Positions 4,109-6,029 of a stretch of 6,029 bases of DNA are shown piece after piece. The notes beneath the pieces are model-generated. The model was given only the letters and a program-made list of their open reading frames with translations. It was not told where the DNA came from and did not search any database. Within the stretch, counting starts at the first letter, position 1. Every line of letters begins with the position of its first letter. The stretch is from Bradyrhizobiaceae bacterium (GTDB taxonomy: Bacteria > Pseudomonadota > Alphaproteobacteria > Rhizobiales > Hyphomicrobiaceae), in contig CANJPN010000400.1 in NCBI GenBank assembly GCA_947475855.1, positions 1-6,029 on the forward strand, in the 5' to 3' direction. The translations under genes and the position numbers were made by a program.

Positions 4109-5128
4109 CTATTTGAAGATGGATTTTGCCCACGACACGGTTTTCATTGGTGTGCTGGTCGTGGATGCAATCAGCTTCTGCAGCTTATCACCCGGCATCG
4201 GAGCCAATTCCACCTGGACTCTTTCGGCATCAGCGACGAATGCCGGATCCTTCGTCATCTTCATGAAGGCGTCGCGCAAAACGTCCAGTGTGGGCTCGGG
4301 AACGCCGGGGGGGACAAGTATCGCCTTTCCAATTTCCCCTTCGCTGGCAAACATCTCGAAGAGCTGCCGCTCCTCCGCCGTGCGCGCCAGATCGACGATA
4401 GTCGGCACATCGGGCAGATCCGCGTGGCGCTCCCGCAGGAACTGGACGAGGACATTGATCTTCTTCTCGTCCAGCCAATTCTTGCGGACGCTCTTGATCG
4501 TAAACCAGCCGGTGCTGATGCCATCGACTTCACCGCGCTCCATCGCCAGCGCGGTCGCGGCCGTGCCAGGATACCCCGTCACCATCTTGAACTTCGACCC
4601 CAGCACTTTGTGCATCAAAAAGGGATAATTGTAGGTGGTCGAACCGGCGGCGTCTGCGCCCGCGGTCGTCTCATGGCTCAAGGCATCCGCAATGTTTCTG
4701 ACCTTCGAAGTGTGCCACGTCACGTGGACCATGTTGTACGACGTGACACGACCTAGCCAGCCGAACTCGGCGGTCTTGAATTGGATCGCAGGATTTCCGA
4801 CCAATTCCTCGGTAGCTGCCGTTTGTGAGATGTACCCGAGAACCGTGCCGTCCTTGGGTGCGATGTTGTACATGTAGTTGGCAAGCGCGAACGTGGCGGC
4901 GCCCGGTTGGTTTTGTGCGATGACCTTGGGCTGGCCGGGAATGTGCTGTCCGATGTGATCGGCAACGAGCCTGCCGATCGTATGATTTCCAGAACCCGGC
5001 GGCCACCCGATCTTCAGGATGACTGTCTTGCCTGCGAAGGAAGGAGCGGCGGGCGGTGTCTGGGCAATAGCCGCGGTGGTCACGAGCAATACAACAAGCG
5101 CGAATGCGAAAGGCATCTTGCGGATCAC
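4109..5128 (-). CDS. Bug-type (TctC-like) periplasmic solute-binding receptor
   Basis: This receptor of 339 residues belongs to the tripartite tricarboxylate transporter/Bug family, which captures small carboxylates in the periplasm for TctA/TctB-type permeases. It has a signal peptide: a basic IRK, the hydrophobic run FAFALVVLLVTTAA and a cleavage site at AIA-Q, after about 22 residues. The mature part follows the family pattern: FAGKTVILKIGWPPGSGNHT, then IGRLVADHIGQHIPGQPKVI, AQNQPGAATFALANYMYNIA and PKDGTVLGYISQ; later MERGEVDGISTGW and a C-terminal VPEPTLDVLRDAFMKMTKDP. I choose the GTG start because GGAGG (5138-5134) lies 5 nt before it. An ATG at 5140 (4 residues longer) contains that site within its first codons and has a weaker upstream signal. 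WPPGSG and WLGRVTS place it in a divergent branch compared with the neighbouring receptor. No permease genes lie nearby, and the ligand is unknown. Confidence 0.92.
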   Translation of the reverse strand: MIRKMPFAFALVVLLVTTAAIAQTPPAAPSFAGKTVILKIGWPPGSGNHTIGRLVADHIGQHIPGQPKVIAQNQPGAATFALANYMYNIAPKDGTVLGYISQTAATEELVGNPAIQFKTAEFGWLGRVTSYNMVHVTWHTSKVRNIADALSHETTAGADAAGSTTYNYPFLMHKVLGSKFKMVTGYPGTAATALAMERGEVDGISTGWFTIKSVRKNWLDEKKINVLVQFLRERHADLPDVPTIVDLARTAEERQLFEMFASEGEIGKAILVPPGVPEPTLDVLRDAFMKMTKDPAFVADAERVQVELAPMPGDKLQKLIASTTSTPMKTVSWAKSIFK

Positions 5129-5133
5129 GTTCG

Positions 5134-5138
5134 CCTCC
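5134..5138 (-). promoter_or_regulatory. Ribosome binding site deciding the GTG start of the Bug receptor
   Basis: GGAGG on the minus strand lies 5 nt before GTG at 5128-5126. The alternative ATG at 5140-5138 would place this motif inside the coding region. Confidence 0.55.
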
Positions 5139-5346
5139 ATCTCTCGAGGGAATTGCGTTACCGTTTAAATTTCCAAGGGCGTATTCTCGATCGTACTCTT
5201 GTTGGACCCGCGGCGATCTAAATCTGGGCGGCGCTTGGCATTGGCGGAGATCCGAGCGCCCGTCGCTCAGGAGTGAACTCTACTTGGCTGCAGCAAACCG
5301 AGCAAGACAAGGATCCAGCGCATTTCTCGCAACGACGTTTCATTTC

Positions 5347-5372
5347 GGCCGGCGCGGCATTCACCGTCGGCC
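5347..5372 (-). other. Stable stem-loop in the gap between the two receptor genes
   Basis: GGCCG (5347-5351) pairs with CGGCC (5368-5372), and inside it CGG (5355-5357) pairs with CCG (5364-5366). It lies about 40 nt after the stop codon of the upstream receptor on the minus strand. No T run follows on the minus strand, so it may be an mRNA-stabilising or Rho-assisted 3' end structure rather than an intrinsic terminator. The rest of 5129-5409 shows no gene and no convincing promoter. Confidence 0.4.
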
Positions 5373-5409
5373 AGACACCTCGCCTATCGCACTTCCATGG
5401 TTCGCCCTT

Positions 5410-6029
5410 TCAATTCATTCGCGCTCCGCTCAGCTTTATTGGAGCCGACCATTTTTCAATCTCGGATTTGAGGAAGCGGCCGAGGTTTTCCGGAGTATTG
5501 TCGCTGCCCGTGATCAAGGTGATGCCAAGCGGCTCAAGACGGCTTCGCATTTCCGGCGATGACGCCGCCTGCACTGTCGCGTCGCGGAGCCGCTTTATTA
5601 TATGTGACGGCGTCGCCGCGTGCATGAACAGTGCGTACCAACTCGCGACGTCGAGATCCTTCAATCCTTGCTCGTCAGCCGTGGGGATGGCGGGCGCGAC
5701 CGCCGCGCGCTGCCTGGTCAGCATTGCGAGTATCTTGACTGAACCGTGCTGGGCGTGTGGCAGAGCCGTGGACGTGGCTTCGCACATGAAATCGATCTGT
5801 TCGGCAATCAAATCATTGAAGGCGGGCCCGCCGCCTCGATAGGAAACATGAACAGTCTTGATGCCGGCCATCGTGCTCATCAGCACGCAAGCGAGATGGC
5901 TTGCCGAGCCGACGCCACCGGTGCCGAAGTTGAGCACGCCAGGATTAGCCTTGCCGTAGGCGATGAACCCTTGGAGGTCATTTGCCGGAAACGTCTTTCG
6001 CACCATCAACGTCAATGGCACTTCATTGA
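5410..6029 (-). CDS. Bug-type (TctC-like) periplasmic receptor, C-terminal part (5' end outside window)
   Basis: The visible 206 residues are the C-terminal two thirds of a second Bug/TctC-family solute receptor. Family signposts appear in order: PLTLMVRKTFPANDLQGFIA and YGKANPGVLNFGTGGVGSAS; HLACVLMSTMAGIKTVHVSY; RGGGPAFNDLIAEQIDFMCE; SVKILAMLTRQRAAVAPAIP; and SWYALFMHAATPSHIIKRL with SSPEMRSRLEPLGITLITGS. Complete members have about 320-330 residues with an N-terminal signal peptide, so about 115-120 residues are missing beyond 6029. The frame stays open to the edge; the GTG at 6021 is an internal valine codon rather than a start. Unlike the following receptor, it is of the classical branch (RGGGPA, LPHAQ). 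Two receptors in tandem suggest two related substrates or a duplicated uptake function for the pathway downstream. Confidence 0.93.
   Translation of the reverse strand, partial: NEVPLTLMVRKTFPANDLQGFIAYGKANPGVLNFGTGGVGSASHLACVLMSTMAGIKTVHVSYRGGGPAFNDLIAEQIDFMCEATSTALPHAQHGSVKILAMLTRQRAAVAPAIPTADEQGLKDLDVASWYALFMHAATPSHIIKRLRDATVQAASSPEMRSRLEPLGITLITGSDNTPENLGRFLKSEIEKWSAPIKLSGARMN

Noticed and set aside
3864..4628. Long plus-strand open frame of 254 codons
   Set aside because: It runs antisense through the well-supported Bug receptor, has a Ser/Arg-rich low-complexity composition and no ribosome binding site; it is a shadow of the receptor gene's codon bias.
5141..5409. Promoter for the second receptor gene
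   Set aside because: Several TTG-containing hexamers were examined but none had an acceptable -10 at 16-18 nt, so no site is called.

Overview
The window looks like GC-rich (roughly 60 %) chromosomal DNA of an alphaproteobacterium, most likely of the Hyphomicrobiales/Bradyrhizobium type. This is an inference from the codon style, the Crp/Fnr-DUF2892 pairing, the tRNA-Lys sequence and the abundance of Bug-type (TctC-like) periplasmic receptors. No 16S or other firm taxonomic marker is present.

The left part (1-1436, plus strand) holds, in order: the tail of an unidentified small Cys/His-containing reading frame; the C-terminal helix-turn-helix remnant of a Crp/Fnr-type regulator that has lost its sensor domain, carries a frameshift and contains a 14-bp tandem duplication; a short two-helix DUF2892/YgaP-type membrane protein; a coding-like relic without an evident start; and a membrane-anchored SRPBCC-fold protein followed by a clean stem-loop terminator. 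A tRNA-Lys(UUU) gene with its own likely promoter sits at 1614-1688.

The right part (1897-6029) is entirely minus strand and reads as a catabolic/uptake block. In transcription order it contains: the C-terminal part of one Bug-type solute receptor (running off the window); a complete second receptor with a signal peptide; a putative terminator; a promoter-like site; and then a tightly packed three-gene unit of Rieske [2Fe-2S] protein, 115-aa protein of unknown function, and COG2159-type amidohydrolase/decarboxylase. In that unit the first two genes overlap by 14 nt and the last two are separated by 1 nt. The likely theme is uptake of a small (possibly aromatic) carboxylate by the receptors and its conversion in the cytoplasm by the amidohydrolase, with the Rieske protein as an electron-transfer partner. 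No TctA/TctB transporter subunits, no oxygenase alpha subunit and no dedicated regulator lie within the window, so the substrate cannot be named.

The 208-bp gap between the tRNA and the convergent amidohydrolase gene (1689-1896) has no convincing gene but contains several inverted repeats, including two copies of the same operator-like dyad TTGCC-N8-GGCAA 83 bp apart. The other intergenic gaps (1437-1613, 3852-4108, 5129-5409) are all shorter than 300 bp and hold only the hairpins and promoter-like sites listed.
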